A stretch of 36,671 bases of DNA, taken from the NCBI GenBank assembly GCA_947451925.1, contig CANGAW010000029.1, forward strand, positions 1 through 36,671, given 5' to 3'. A program made the translations under genes and the position numbers. Positions 1 to 7,168 of this stretch are shown piece by piece. Below the pieces are notes generated by a model. That model saw only the letters and a program-made list of their open reading frames with translations. It made no database searches and was not told the DNA's origin. Numbering within the stretch: position 1 is the first letter of the stretch; the number at the start of each line of letters is the position of its first letter. This stretch comes from Burkholderiales bacterium (GTDB taxonomy: Bacteria > Pseudomonadota > Gammaproteobacteria > Burkholderiales > Burkholderiaceae_D).

Positions 1-436
1 GCACACCGGAAGGCGAAGCCGACATCGCCGGCGTTAAGGCCATCAACGCGCGTCGTGCCAGACCAAACAACAAAGCAGTGGCCAGCAAGGCGCCGGCCAG
101 AGCGCCAAGTTGCATACCATAAGCAGCAAAGGCAGCTGGCATCAGCCAGCTGGCAGCCATGGCACCGGTGGCCGCGCCACCAGACACACCCAGCACATAA
201 GGATCAGCCAGCGGATTGCGCAACAACAGCTGCATCAGCGCGCCAGCCAGTGCCAGCAGACCGCCTACAGCGAAGGCAGACAGCGAACGTGGCAGGCGCA
301 GTTGCCACAGGATGTCGTCAGATGGCGTAGGGAAAAAACAGCCGGTGCCACCGCATAACACTGCGCTGCCAATCGCTGTCAAGGCGAAGACGGTCAGCAA
401 AGCGAGAATGAATGGGGCACGGGCTGAGGGGATCAT
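1..436 (-). CDS. btuC: Cobalamin/iron-siderophore-type ABC transporter permease (FecCD/BtuC family), partial
   Basis: This is the N-terminal ~145 residues of an inner-membrane ABC permease that continues past the left edge. The ATG at 436 lies 13 bases after the btuB stop. The protein begins with a hydrophobic segment (FILALLTVFALTAIGSAVL), then shows the FecCD hallmark R-L-P-R, followed by GGLLALAGALMQ and LLRNPLADPYVLGVSGG, then further alternating membrane segments. These motifs are typical of BtuC/FecD/FhuB permeases, which move vitamin B12 or ferric siderophores across the inner membrane together with an ATPase and a periplasmic binding protein. Being directly downstream of a riboswitch-controlled BtuB-type receptor makes B12 the likely substrate. 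That assignment is inferred from context, because the permease family alone does not fix the substrate. No strong Shine-Dalgarno is visible, so translation may be coupled to btuB. Confidence 0.85.
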   Translation of the reverse strand, partial: MIPSARAPFILALLTVFALTAIGSAVLCGGTGCFFPTPSDDILWQLRLPRSLSAFAVGGLLALAGALMQLLLRNPLADPYVLGVSGGAATGAMAASWLMPAAFAAYGMQLGALAGALLATALLFGLARRALMALTPAMSASPSGV

Positions 437-449
437 AGGGATAGCGCGA

Positions 450-2336
450 TCAGTGTGTCCAGTTCAGGCCGACAAAGACAGCACGCGGCGGCTGATTAAA
501 TCCATAAGCGGTCTGGTAACGGGTATCAAACAGATTCGCCACTCTGCCTTGAACCGACCATTGCTTGTCCAGCATATAGCGGCTGCTGATATTTGCCAGC
601 CAGTAGTCTGACAAGATGTCGGTGTCATCATTGCGCTGCCCTGTGTAGGACATATCAAAGCCATATTGCAAAGGTCCGAGCGACTTGTAAGCTGCCAAAG
701 AGCCCAGCACTTTGGCCCGGCGTCGCAAGGTTTCATTGGTATCCAGATCAATGGGGTCTTGCAAGGTCAGACTGGCACGCACACTCCAGGCATCCCATTT
801 GTGCGTGGCACTGAATTCGAGACCCTGGTTCTGCGTACGGGTCAGGTTTTCAAATTTTCCGCAAGGGTCAGTAATCGCAGAGCATGGCTCGCCAAAAACA
901 AAGGTCAATTGATCTTTGGTACGAATCCTGAACAAGGACATCCGCATGACGCTGTTTCCGTTTGCATACTGAATACCTGATTCGATCGAATTGGAGTGTT
1001 CAGGCTTTAAATCAGGATTTCCACCGAAGCCGTACAGATAACCGAGCGATGGTGCAGTAAAGCCTGTCGAGACATTGGCGAGCAATTTGACATGGGCATC
1101 CAGCGCGAAGCCATAGCCCAGAAAACCGGTATCGGCTCCGCCAACGCTTTCGGTATGGTCATGGCGCAGATTAGCCTGAAACTGGTGCCTGCCCAGAGTG
1201 CCTTGCAACCCGCCAAAAACACTGTCGGCTGCGCGCTTGAGATCATATAAACCGCCAGAGCCATCGTCAGCAACGAAGGACTGCCATTGATGGTTAGCGC
1301 CTGCGGTAGCCACCCAGTCCGGATTAATTTTTAATTCATTATTCCATTCTGCTGTGCGGGTCTTGCTGAGGTAATTATCTTTAAAGGGTGACTCGGTGTT
1401 GTACTGATTGGCATTGCGGTCGCTCATTTCAGACAACTTGAGGCGCGATATCCAGCCCTCAGATAGTTTGTCGTTGCTGAACAAGGAATACGAACTCAGA
1501 TTGGTCTTGCCGTAATGAGTATCCACTGCAGTGCCAAACGGACTATCAAAATCAAACCGCGCCGCCGAGTGTGAAAATTGAACACCCGCTTCGTGGCCCT
1601 TGCTCCAGCTTTTCGCCAGCAGACCACTGACCGTATCATTCGTGTAGCGATCTTTGTCCGGATTTGCATCCGGCTTTTGACTCGTATTAATTGCTGAAAA
1701 TCCGCCGGCGGCAATATGCGCGGCAGATAACTGGTAACGTAATCCTTCGTCGCTGCCACCAATGCCGAAGGCGATTTTTTGATCGCCATTAGATCCCAGT
1801 TCAGTCGACACACTGGCCTGCTGCCCTGCGCCATAACCGGCCTTGCTAAAGAGCTGAATCACGCCGCCAATAGCACCCGAGCCATAAATACTGGACACGT
1901 TGCCGCGCACAATTTCAATATGATCAATCTGGTCCAGCATGATGTGCTCGAAACTGACCGTTCCGGTGCCATCTGTTTTCGTGATGGGCACACCGTCGAG
2001 CAAGACCAGCGTCTGACGGGTTTCAGCGCCGCGCATGAACAAGCCACCAGACGCGCCGAGGCCACCGTTTTGCGTCAACTGCAAGCCGGCCTCATTTCTG
2101 AGCAGCGCAGGCAGATCTCGGGCCTGGCTACTGCGTATGTCTTCGGCACTGATGACGGTGGTATGCGCAATAGTATCAACCTGTAATTGCGAGACGCGGG
2201 AAGCAGTGACAACAACAGCTGGCAGAGCATGGGCTTCGTCGGATTGGGCGTGCACCAGACTGACTGTGTTGGCGAGAAAAGCAAACAGGCAGGCCTGTGC
2301 CTTCGGACCAGGAAAGCGAATAAAGAGAATTTTCAT
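450..2336 (-). CDS. btuB: TonB-dependent outer-membrane vitamin B12 receptor
   Basis: This 628-aa outer-membrane receptor would import cobalamin using TonB energy. A signal peptide covers about residues 1-30, ending in VSLVHA. It is followed by a TonB-box-like stretch (LPAVVVTA, about 38-45), a plug domain with the typical LLRNEAGLQL, FMRGAETRQTLVLLDGVP and IEIVRGNVSSIYGSGAIGGVI segments (about 75-165), and a beta-barrel to the C terminus. The length is close to that of E. coli BtuB (614 aa). The receptor family is certain. The B12 substrate is supported by the cobalamin riboswitch in its leader and the BtuC-like gene right behind it. The chosen ATG is the only plausible one, although its ribosome binding site is weak, which fits control of translation initiation by the riboswitch. 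Confidence 0.92.
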   Translation of the reverse strand: MKILFIRFPGPKAQACLFAFLANTVSLVHAQSDEAHALPAVVVTASRVSQLQVDTIAHTTVISAEDIRSSQARDLPALLRNEAGLQLTQNGGLGASGGLFMRGAETRQTLVLLDGVPITKTDGTGTVSFEHIMLDQIDHIEIVRGNVSSIYGSGAIGGVIQLFSKAGYGAGQQASVSTELGSNGDQKIAFGIGGSDEGLRYQLSAAHIAAGGFSAINTSQKPDANPDKDRYTNDTVSGLLAKSWSKGHEAGVQFSHSAARFDFDSPFGTAVDTHYGKTNLSSYSLFSNDKLSEGWISRLKLSEMSDRNANQYNTESPFKDNYLSKTRTAEWNNELKINPDWVATAGANHQWQSFVADDGSGGLYDLKRAADSVFGGLQGTLGRHQFQANLRHDHTESVGGADTGFLGYGFALDAHVKLLANVSTGFTAPSLGYLYGFGGNPDLKPEHSNSIESGIQYANGNSVMRMSLFRIRTKDQLTFVFGEPCSAITDPCGKFENLTRTQNQGLEFSATHKWDAWSVRASLTLQDPIDLDTNETLRRRAKVLGSLAAYKSLGPLQYGFDMSYTGQRNDDTDILSDYWLANISSRYMLDKQWSVQGRVANLFDTRYQTAYGFNQPPRAVFVGLNWTH

Positions 2337-2449
2337 TGAACACTAAAGTAAACGCGTTCCGCCAGCTTCCCCGCAGGCAGAACAAATCAGGAGTGCAAAT
2401 TGAGCGCAGTGAAGGCATCGAAGATTTGACGACATCGACCCCGATTCGT

Positions 2450-2675
2450 CACTCCCACCTGTTCTGGCCGGTATCCGGGCTCGCAAGACTATCCGCTTTG
2501 CCTTCCCATGCTTTTGCACAGTGGCTTGTTGAAGCGGACTGCATGGCCAAAACCATGCGCTTGTTTACCGTTGCGGGGGCAGCACACGTTGACGAGGTCT
2601 GAATTTCACACATCAGAACGCGCCTTGTGTTTCCCGTTTAACTGCGCGCCGAGAACGACACGCGAGCACCAAAAC
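2450..2675 (-). promoter_or_regulatory. Cobalamin (B12) riboswitch
   Basis: Read on the minus strand, this leader carries the conserved cobalamin-aptamer blocks in the right order. GGTGCTCG begins near 2670, then come GGGAAA near 2635, the core GCTGCCCCCGCAACGGTAA near 2584-2566, GCCACTGTGC near 2526-2517, GGGAAGGC near 2506-2499, and the B12 box AGCCCGGATACCGGCC at 2481-2466. It lies about 115 bases upstream of btuB on the same strand. Riboswitches of this class normally repress translation or transcription of B12 uptake genes when adenosylcobalamin binds. The aptamer identification is direct. The exact ends and the expression platform are estimates. Confidence 0.95.
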
Positions 2676-2681
2676 AGGTCG

Positions 2682-2711
2682 AGTGTAGTCGATGGCCTCT
2701 GGCAACGTCAA
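2682..2711 (-). promoter_or_regulatory. Candidate sigma70 promoter for the riboswitch-btuB transcript
   Basis: On the minus strand, a TTGACG -35 element (2711-2706) is separated by 18 bases from a TACACT -10 element (2687-2682). The predicted start near 2675 is only a few bases before the first conserved riboswitch block, which is the expected geometry. Confidence 0.55.
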
Positions 2712-2756
2712 TCGAAAGCCTGCTGACCATGCTCTTGCAGCGAACAGCATGCGTCT

Positions 2757-2784
2757 TTGCTGTTGGCTGCAAACCCACTACACT
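2757..2784 (+). promoter_or_regulatory. Candidate sigma70 promoter for the alpha/beta hydrolase gene
   Basis: TTGCTG (2757-2762) and TACACT (2779-2784) are separated by 16 bases, with a predicted start near 2791, about 30 bases ahead of the hydrolase ATG at 2822. It diverges from the btuB promoter. Confidence 0.4.
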
Positions 2785-2821
2785 GAAGCCCCACTCAGTA
2801 AAATAAAAAAACAGTCCCACC

Positions 2822-3703
2822 ATGCGCACAAGCGAAAATATCGACAGCCCTGCGGCACAATTAAAAACCGCCTATTACAGCAAGCAGTACAACGCACGGG
2901 CTTCGATTCCGGATCATCCGCATATTTTTGCGCGCTGGCAGAGGGATTCGGCTCTGGTGCGTCGCACGCAAGCCGGTTTGCTGGACCTGCCCTTTGGCCA
3001 GGCTAGCGGTGAGCGGCTGGATTTTTATCCAGCCAGTAAAGCAGGTGCGCCGCTCCTGGTGTTCATTCATGGCGGCTGGTGGCGCTCGCTCGATAAATCA
3101 GATTTTACTTTTGTGGTGCCGGGCTATCGCCGTGCAGGTTTTAATGTCGCCCTCACCAATTACACGCTGGCTCCGGAAGCCAGCATGGAAGAGATCACGC
3201 GTCAGCAGTTGCGTGCGCTGGCATGGTTGTATCGCCATGCTGACGACTACGAATTTGATCGCACCAAAATCGTTATCGCCGGCCATTCGGCAGGCGCCCA
3301 TCTGGCCGCCATGATGATGGCTGCACAATGGCCGCAATGGGAGCCGGACTTGCCGCCTGATCTGATCAAGGGCGGTGTGTTGATGTCGGGCCTCTATGAT
3401 CTGGATCCGGTGCGCTATGCCGCATTTGTCAATGGCGACTTGAAACTGACGTCTGAGCGCGTGGACCAGCTTTCACCTGCGCGCATGCCAATGCCGCATA
3501 CAGCGCCTTTCATTACTGCGGTAGGCGACCTCGAGTCGGATGAGTTCAAGCGCCAGAACAAGCTGATTGCGCAGCAATGGCAGGCCGCGCATGTCGGTGA
3601 TATCGCACTCAAGGGCATTCACCATCTGTCGATTTGCGATACCTTTGCCGACCCAACTCATCCACTATTTAAGGCGAGCTGCGATTTGATCGGCTCGGTT
3701 TAA
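2822..3703 (+). CDS. Alpha/beta hydrolase, kynurenine-formamidase-like
   Basis: This 293-aa protein is a cytoplasmic alpha/beta-hydrolase with no signal peptide. It has the oxyanion-hole motif HGGWW at residues 83-87, the nucleophile elbow GHSAGAH with Ser156, and a C-terminal GIHHLSICDTF segment likely to supply the catalytic His. A Gly-Asp pair (AVGDLESDEF) just before it could supply the acid. HGGWW plus GHSAGAH, and the length, fit the arylformamidase/BD-FAE group of the esterase-lipase family, which hydrolyses N-formylkynurenine or small esters. No tryptophan-degradation genes are next to it, so the substrate is unknown. The ATG has no clear Shine-Dalgarno. The end overlaps the convergent DUF2721 gene by four bases. 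Confidence 0.8.
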   Translation: MRTSENIDSPAAQLKTAYYSKQYNARASIPDHPHIFARWQRDSALVRRTQAGLLDLPFGQASGERLDFYPASKAGAPLLVFIHGGWWRSLDKSDFTFVVPGYRRAGFNVALTNYTLAPEASMEEITRQQLRALAWLYRHADDYEFDRTKIVIAGHSAGAHLAAMMMAAQWPQWEPDLPPDLIKGGVLMSGLYDLDPVRYAAFVNGDLKLTSERVDQLSPARMPMPHTAPFITAVGDLESDEFKRQNKLIAQQWQAAHVGDIALKGIHHLSICDTFADPTHPLFKASCDLIGSV

Positions 3704-4152
3704 GACTGTTGATGATGTTTGCGTTGCTGATTCAAAAATTCTGTCGCCAGTAAAATTTCACGCAGCAGAAAAACAAAGCTCATCGTTAATGCAACCATTG
3801 CCAGCACAAACAAGCCGGCAATGGCGCTACCCAAACGCAGGTTCAGTGCATCGCCGACAAACAAGGCCGCCACCACCACACAAATCAATAAAGCGCAGGT
3901 GGTCGACAAGGTGATCGCCCGATTGATTCGTTGAGCCCGGCGAAACAACACGTCAAGCTCGGCCAATAATTTTTCGTCCGGCTCTGTAACGCCTGCGGCT
4001 TCCATTTTTTCTTCCAGCATACGCGAGCGATCAATAATTCGCGCCAGGCGGTTAGTCAGCACCAGCATATTGGTGCCCACCCCTGTCAATAAAAATACGG
4101 GCGCAATCGAGAGCTGAATAATGTGCCCTATCTCTCCCATTCTGATTTCCAT
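3700..4152 (-). CDS. DUF2721 family inner-membrane protein
   Basis: This small 150-aa membrane protein matches the DUF2721 pattern. An N-terminal IIQLSIAPVFLLTGVGTNMLVL segment is followed by a basic stretch (NRLARIIDRSRMLEE), a charged linker around residues 45-75, and two further strongly hydrophobic helices (ITLSTTCALLICVVVAALFV and IAGLFVLAMVALTMSFVFLL). The ATG at 4152 is supported by AGGGA six bases upstream. The function of the family is unknown. It is convergent with the hydrolase and diverges from the response regulator. The intervening region carries two FNR-type boxes, so it could share anaerobic control, but no convincing -10 element on this strand was seen. Confidence 0.8.
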   Translation of the reverse strand: MEIRMGEIGHIIQLSIAPVFLLTGVGTNMLVLTNRLARIIDRSRMLEEKMEAAGVTEPDEKLLAELDVLFRRAQRINRAITLSTTCALLICVVVAALFVGDALNLRLGSAIAGLFVLAMVALTMSFVFLLREILLATEFLNQQRKHHQQS

Positions 4153-4255
4153 TTTTTATCCCTGTCTGCCCGCTGTTCATGCTGAATTGACTGCTGACTT
4201 TTAAAGCAGATTGATCAAACCTGATCTGCAAATTCATTCTTTCATGCCAACCATC

Positions 4256-4269
4256 TTGATTTCCATCAA
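4256..4269. promoter_or_regulatory. Perfect FNR-type box (TTGAT-N4-ATCAA)
   Basis: The sequence TTGATTTCCATCAA matches the FNR/FixK/ANR consensus TTGATNNNNATCAA at all ten defined positions. It also sits inside a longer dyad (TTGATTTC, 6-base loop, GAAATCAA, 4256-4277). It lies in the divergent region between the DUF2721 gene and the leader-ORF/response-regulator transcript. Confidence 0.65.
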
Positions 4270-4317
4270 GAAATCAATTGGCTTTCCAAGCACGAAGTTT
4301 AACAAGTCGCCATTTTT

Positions 4318-4361
4318 TTGATTTTAATCATCTATAAAAATTTGCGGAAAACTGTTACATT
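4318..4361 (+). promoter_or_regulatory. Second FNR-type box with extended -10: candidate class II FNR-dependent promoter
   Basis: TTGATTTTAATCAT at 4318-4331 matches nine of ten positions of the FNR consensus. An extended -10 element, TG-T-TACATT, lies at 4353-4361. This puts the box centre (4324.5) about 42-43 bases before a predicted start near 4367, the classic class II activator position. The first box is 62 bases further upstream, about six helical turns. Confidence 0.55.
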
Positions 4362-4450
4362 TAACTTAACTGTTGTCTTTTTGTTACTAAAGAGAAATGG
4401 GCCTGGTTAAACCAACCAAAAACAATATGCATCGCAAAAGGAGTCTTGAC

Positions 4451-4510
4451 ATGAACGTATACAGCGCTTGTTTCATTAAACCAAGCCATATCAGGAACAG
4501 GGCCGCATGA
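4451..4510 (+). CDS. Candidate 19-residue leader peptide coupled to the response regulator
   Basis: An AAGGAG Shine-Dalgarno (4438-4443) with seven-base spacing precedes this ATG. It is the best ribosome binding site in the neighbourhood. The ORF encodes 19 residues starting MNVYSACFIK and ends in TGA at 4508-4510, which overlaps the ATG of the response regulator in the arrangement ATGA. The regulator itself has a weaker, more distant AGGAACAGG. The arrangement suggests translational coupling, so that the regulator is made by ribosomes terminating on the short ORF. No run of regulatory codons, as in amino-acid attenuators, is visible. The peptide could be a chance ORF, but the ribosome binding site and the overlap make that less likely. 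Confidence 0.5.
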   Translation: MNVYSACFIKPSHIRNRAA

Positions 4511-5148
4511 CCCGCATTGTGATTGCAGATGATCACACCATCATGCGAGAAGGTCTGAAAAAAATTCTGCTTGATGCCGATATCGAAGTCGTCGGTGAAG
4601 CAATGAATGGATTGCAAACGATTGCATGGGTGAGAAAAGGGGGCTTTGATCTGCTGCTGATGGATTTGTCGATGCCAGGGCGCAGTGGAGCCGACCTGAT
4701 CCGCCAGATCAAGGATGAAGCACCGAAACTACCGATACTGGTGCTGACCATGCACGAAGAAGAGCAATACGCGGTACGTGCAATCCGGGCCGGTGCCTTG
4801 GGTTATCTGACCAAGGAAAGCGCCAGCACGCAACTGCTGACAGCGATACGCAAAGTGGCATCGGGGCGGCCTTTTATCAGCATCGAAGTGGCCGAACAAC
4901 TGGCGCTGGATGCGATGCCGGCCAATCAGGAACTACCGCACCGGTTTTTGTCAGACCGTGAACTGGAAGTCTTCACCTTGCTAGTCAGTGGCAAGTCGGT
5001 AACAGGCATCGCAGAAATTTTGCATCTGTCAGTCAAAACAGTCAGCACGCACAAAACACGCATTTTGCAAAAAATGGGGACGGCTTCTCTGGCGGAATTA
5101 GTGCAATACGCAGTCGCCCACTCACTGATTACCCCGTTCCGAACCTGA
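4507..5148 (+). CDS. NarL/FixJ-family response regulator (orphan)
   Basis: This 213-aa two-component response regulator has an N-terminal receiver domain (about residues 3-118) with acidic pair D8/D9, phospho-acceptor Asp53 in LLLMDLSMPG, Thr81 and Lys103 in YLTKES. The C-terminal LuxR-type helix-turn-helix (about 146-205) contains LSDRELEVFTLLVSGKS and a recognition region SVKTVSTHKTRILQKMG. All phosphorylation residues are present. No histidine kinase is adjacent, so its partner lies elsewhere. The start overlaps a short upstream ORF (ATGA). Two FNR-type boxes lie upstream, and an FNR/Crp-family regulator gene follows 252 bases downstream. This recalls the FixJ-FixK pairing of rhizobia, although the direction of control here is not established. 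Confidence 0.9.
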   Translation: MTRIVIADDHTIMREGLKKILLDADIEVVGEAMNGLQTIAWVRKGGFDLLLMDLSMPGRSGADLIRQIKDEAPKLPILVLTMHEEEQYAVRAIRAGALGYLTKESASTQLLTAIRKVASGRPFISIEVAEQLALDAMPANQELPHRFLSDRELEVFTLLVSGKSVTGIAEILHLSVKTVSTHKTRILQKMGTASLAELVQYAVAHSLITPFRT

Positions 5149-5346
5149 GCCAGCACAAACTGAAAATGATCAAAGAACCGAACGCATCAATGACTTCAGA
5201 ATCTTCCTAAATAATTTGCGCTGTCCCTACTTGCCGATTCAGAGCAACCCGATAGTCAATCAGAACATGAGTCGAGATACTAGCCATTCACAATTTGAAG
5301 GTGACAAGCAGAAAACGAAATAATTTTACCGATGTGAATTAAGCAG

Positions 5347-5372
5347 CAGATGTACAGATCAATGTACGTCTG
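5347..5372. promoter_or_regulatory. Dyad upstream of the Crp/FNR-family gene, possible operator
   Basis: The arms CAGATGTAC (5347-5355) and GTACGTCTG (5364-5372) are inverted repeats matching at eight of nine positions, with an eight-base spacer. The dyad lies 16 bases before the AAGGAG of the next gene. It does not match the FNR consensus and could be a binding site for the preceding response regulator or for another factor. No -10/-35 pair can be assigned with confidence. Confidence 0.35.
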
Positions 5373-5400
5373 TTCCAGCACAGACAACAAGGAGATGACC

Positions 5401-6285
5401 ATGACATCGACACACATGACCGAGACAAAACCAGAATTAAATCATTCAAGTCTGCACGCGTTGGCCGCCGATACCGGCTGGCAGCGGCAAGGAAAACTCT
5501 GGTCTGACTTGAAAGAGTTGTGCGACCTGCTGCGGGTTCAGGTTGTCACATCGGTCAGTGACGAAGAATTTTTATTTCAGCATGTTCAATTCAAGACCGG
5601 GCAACGCATTCATACCATCGGCCAGGCTTTCGATACGCTCTACATTGTCCATTCGGGTTTTCTGAAAACCGTACTCATCGATGAATTTGGCAACGAGCAG
5701 GTACTTAGTTTTCCGATGAAGGGCGATTTATTTGGCGTTGATGGCATTCATACCCGCCGCTATGCTTCGGAAGCCGTGGCTTTGTCGAATTGCGATCTGA
5801 TCCTGTTGCCGTTCAAAAAATTTACCGCACTTGGCCGCACCCACGTCGAGCTGGAGCATGCAATGTATAGCGTGATGAGCCGCGAACTGGTTCGTGAACA
5901 GGCTATGGTCAGCATGCTGGGTGCCTTGTCGGCTGAAGCAAGGGTGGCACGTTTTCTGGTTTCGCTGTCCGAGCGTTTCGCCGACATGGGTTACTCGAGC
6001 AAATTATTCAATCTGCGCATGACCCGTCATGAAATCGGCAGCTATCTGGGTCTGACGCTGGAAACCGTCAGCCGGACACTGTCGGCATTTAATGAAATTG
6101 GATTGATTACGGTTGACCAGCGCTCTATTGGCATACGAGACATTGAGGCATTGCGCACGCTGCGTCGCCTGCCACCATCGAGTTCGCGTTCCAAACAAGC
6201 AGGCAAAAAACTACGCGAAGCTGCCGCCGTACAAGCAGCGAGCCGGGAATCCAAAACGGAGTTCGATCAGGTAGTAGCGATTTGA
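5401..6285 (+). CDS. Crp/FNR-family transcriptional regulator without FeS-cluster cysteines
   Basis: This 294-aa regulator has a cyclic-nucleotide-binding-like beta-roll (about residues 55-145), a dimerisation helix (about 150-190) and a C-terminal winged helix-turn-helix. The DNA-recognition helix reads ETVSR (Glu221, Ser224, Arg225). These are the E--SR specificity residues that make FNR, ANR and FixK bind TTGAT-N4-ATCAA. Only two cysteines are present (Cys41 and Cys131), and neither reproduces the N-terminal CxxC...C cluster or the fourth ligand of FNR. It is therefore unlikely to sense oxygen through a 4Fe-4S cluster and resembles FixK/DNR-type members. ATG 5401 is chosen because AAGGAG lies six bases upstream; earlier in-frame ATGs lack such a site. 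A Ser/Lys-rich tail of about 40 residues extends past the usual end. A strong terminator follows. Confidence 0.88.
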   Translation: MTSTHMTETKPELNHSSLHALAADTGWQRQGKLWSDLKELCDLLRVQVVTSVSDEEFLFQHVQFKTGQRIHTIGQAFDTLYIVHSGFLKTVLIDEFGNEQVLSFPMKGDLFGVDGIHTRRYASEAVALSNCDLILLPFKKFTALGRTHVELEHAMYSVMSRELVREQAMVSMLGALSAEARVARFLVSLSERFADMGYSSKLFNLRMTRHEIGSYLGLTLETVSRTLSAFNEIGLITVDQRSIGIRDIEALRTLRRLPPSSSRSKQAGKKLREAAAVQAASRESKTEFDQVVAI

Positions 6286-6333
6286 TTCAGCATCGCAGTG
6301 GTGCAAATTTGAAGCGCATGTAATTTACGTCAT

Positions 6334-6365
6334 AAATTACCCGGAAATAAACCGGGTAATTTTTT
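6334..6365 (+). terminator. Rho-independent terminator after the Crp/FNR-family gene
   Basis: An 11-bp perfect stem (AAATTACCCGG with CCGGGTAATTT) and a seven-base loop run into a T tract ending at 6365. It lies between the convergent regulator and phasin genes and may also slow transcription from the phasin side. Confidence 0.85.
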
Positions 6366-6396
6366 GTCTGTACAAATTTTTGAACCACTGAAGTCC

Positions 6397-7020
6397 TTAT
6401 TTTTTTCTATGTACGCTGCTGTGTTTTTTATGGGTATGTTCTGATTCTTCAATTTCAATTTCACGGGCGGCATGTGCTGCATGCGAAGCAGCCTCACCGC
6501 TTGCATTGGCGACGTTGTCCATTGTGCTGCGTGCAGCAAGCATATTGCGATTGGCTAAGCTGGAAGCTTGCCGAAATGCCGACTCCCACACAGCCATCAT
6601 GCTGGTCACCGGATTGAACATATTCCCATCCGCTCCCCGGGTGACAGTCTGCGCCTGTGTGGCGTTAGTCACTTGCGATGACGCCGCCTCATTCAGACGC
6701 TCCATATAATACTGAAGCGACCTGGAAAATTCAGCCTGCATTTCTACAAAGGCCGACATGATTTGCTGCTGGCATTGCATATTATGTTCGGGCCGCTGCA
6801 CCAGCGTCGATTTCAGGTCTTCTAATCGCGTTGAGTCTTGCAGGTTGGTGACAGCACGGGCTAATTTAAAATGATCATCGACCACATGATGTGTCGCATC
6901 TAGTACCGCACGATCAATTTTTTCAGTACCTGAAAATAAAACATGGGCCAGTTCCATCGATGCGTCGAGTTGATGCTGGACCATACTGACGACAGGATTA
7001 TTTTGCTGCATTTTCGGCAT
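6397..7020 (-). CDS. Phasin family protein (polyhydroxyalkanoate granule-associated)
   Basis: This 207-aa, mostly helical, alanine/glutamine-rich protein without signal peptide or membrane segments fits the phasin_2 family: an amphipathic N-terminal region (VSMVQHQLDASMELAHVLFSGTEKIDRAVL), a central FVEMQAEFSRSLQYYMERLNEA segment, and an Ala/Ser-rich helical region ending in a basic His/Lys tail (HTHKKHSSVHRKK). Phasins coat PHA granules and affect their number and size. The start at 7020 (MPKMQQNN) is chosen because AGGAG lies seven bases upstream; an in-frame ATG 13 codons earlier has no such site. The low-complexity C terminus resembles PhaP-like proteins of Burkholderiales. No PHA synthase gene is nearby. 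Acetoacetyl-CoA synthetase, further along the window, feeds the same precursor pool. Confidence 0.75.
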   Translation of the reverse strand: MPKMQQNNPVVSMVQHQLDASMELAHVLFSGTEKIDRAVLDATHHVVDDHFKLARAVTNLQDSTRLEDLKSTLVQRPEHNMQCQQQIMSAFVEMQAEFSRSLQYYMERLNEAASSQVTNATQAQTVTRGADGNMFNPVTSMMAVWESAFRQASSLANRNMLAARSTMDNVANASGEAASHAAHAAREIEIEESEHTHKKHSSVHRKK

Positions 7021-7168
7021 GGTCTGGCTCCTGAAAAAGTGTGAGGAAATACGCGACAAGCCCGAAAACTAACAGGCACATTCAAGCTAGTCTGTCATCC
7101 GTTAACCAGTCAGCATTGATCAAACGCAAACACCGTCGCTCGCCCCCACTTTTTTTTCAGGGACGACA

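Noticed and set aside
2336..2602. Plus-strand open frames across the btuB leader
   Set aside because: The region is fully explained by the cobalamin riboswitch on the other strand.
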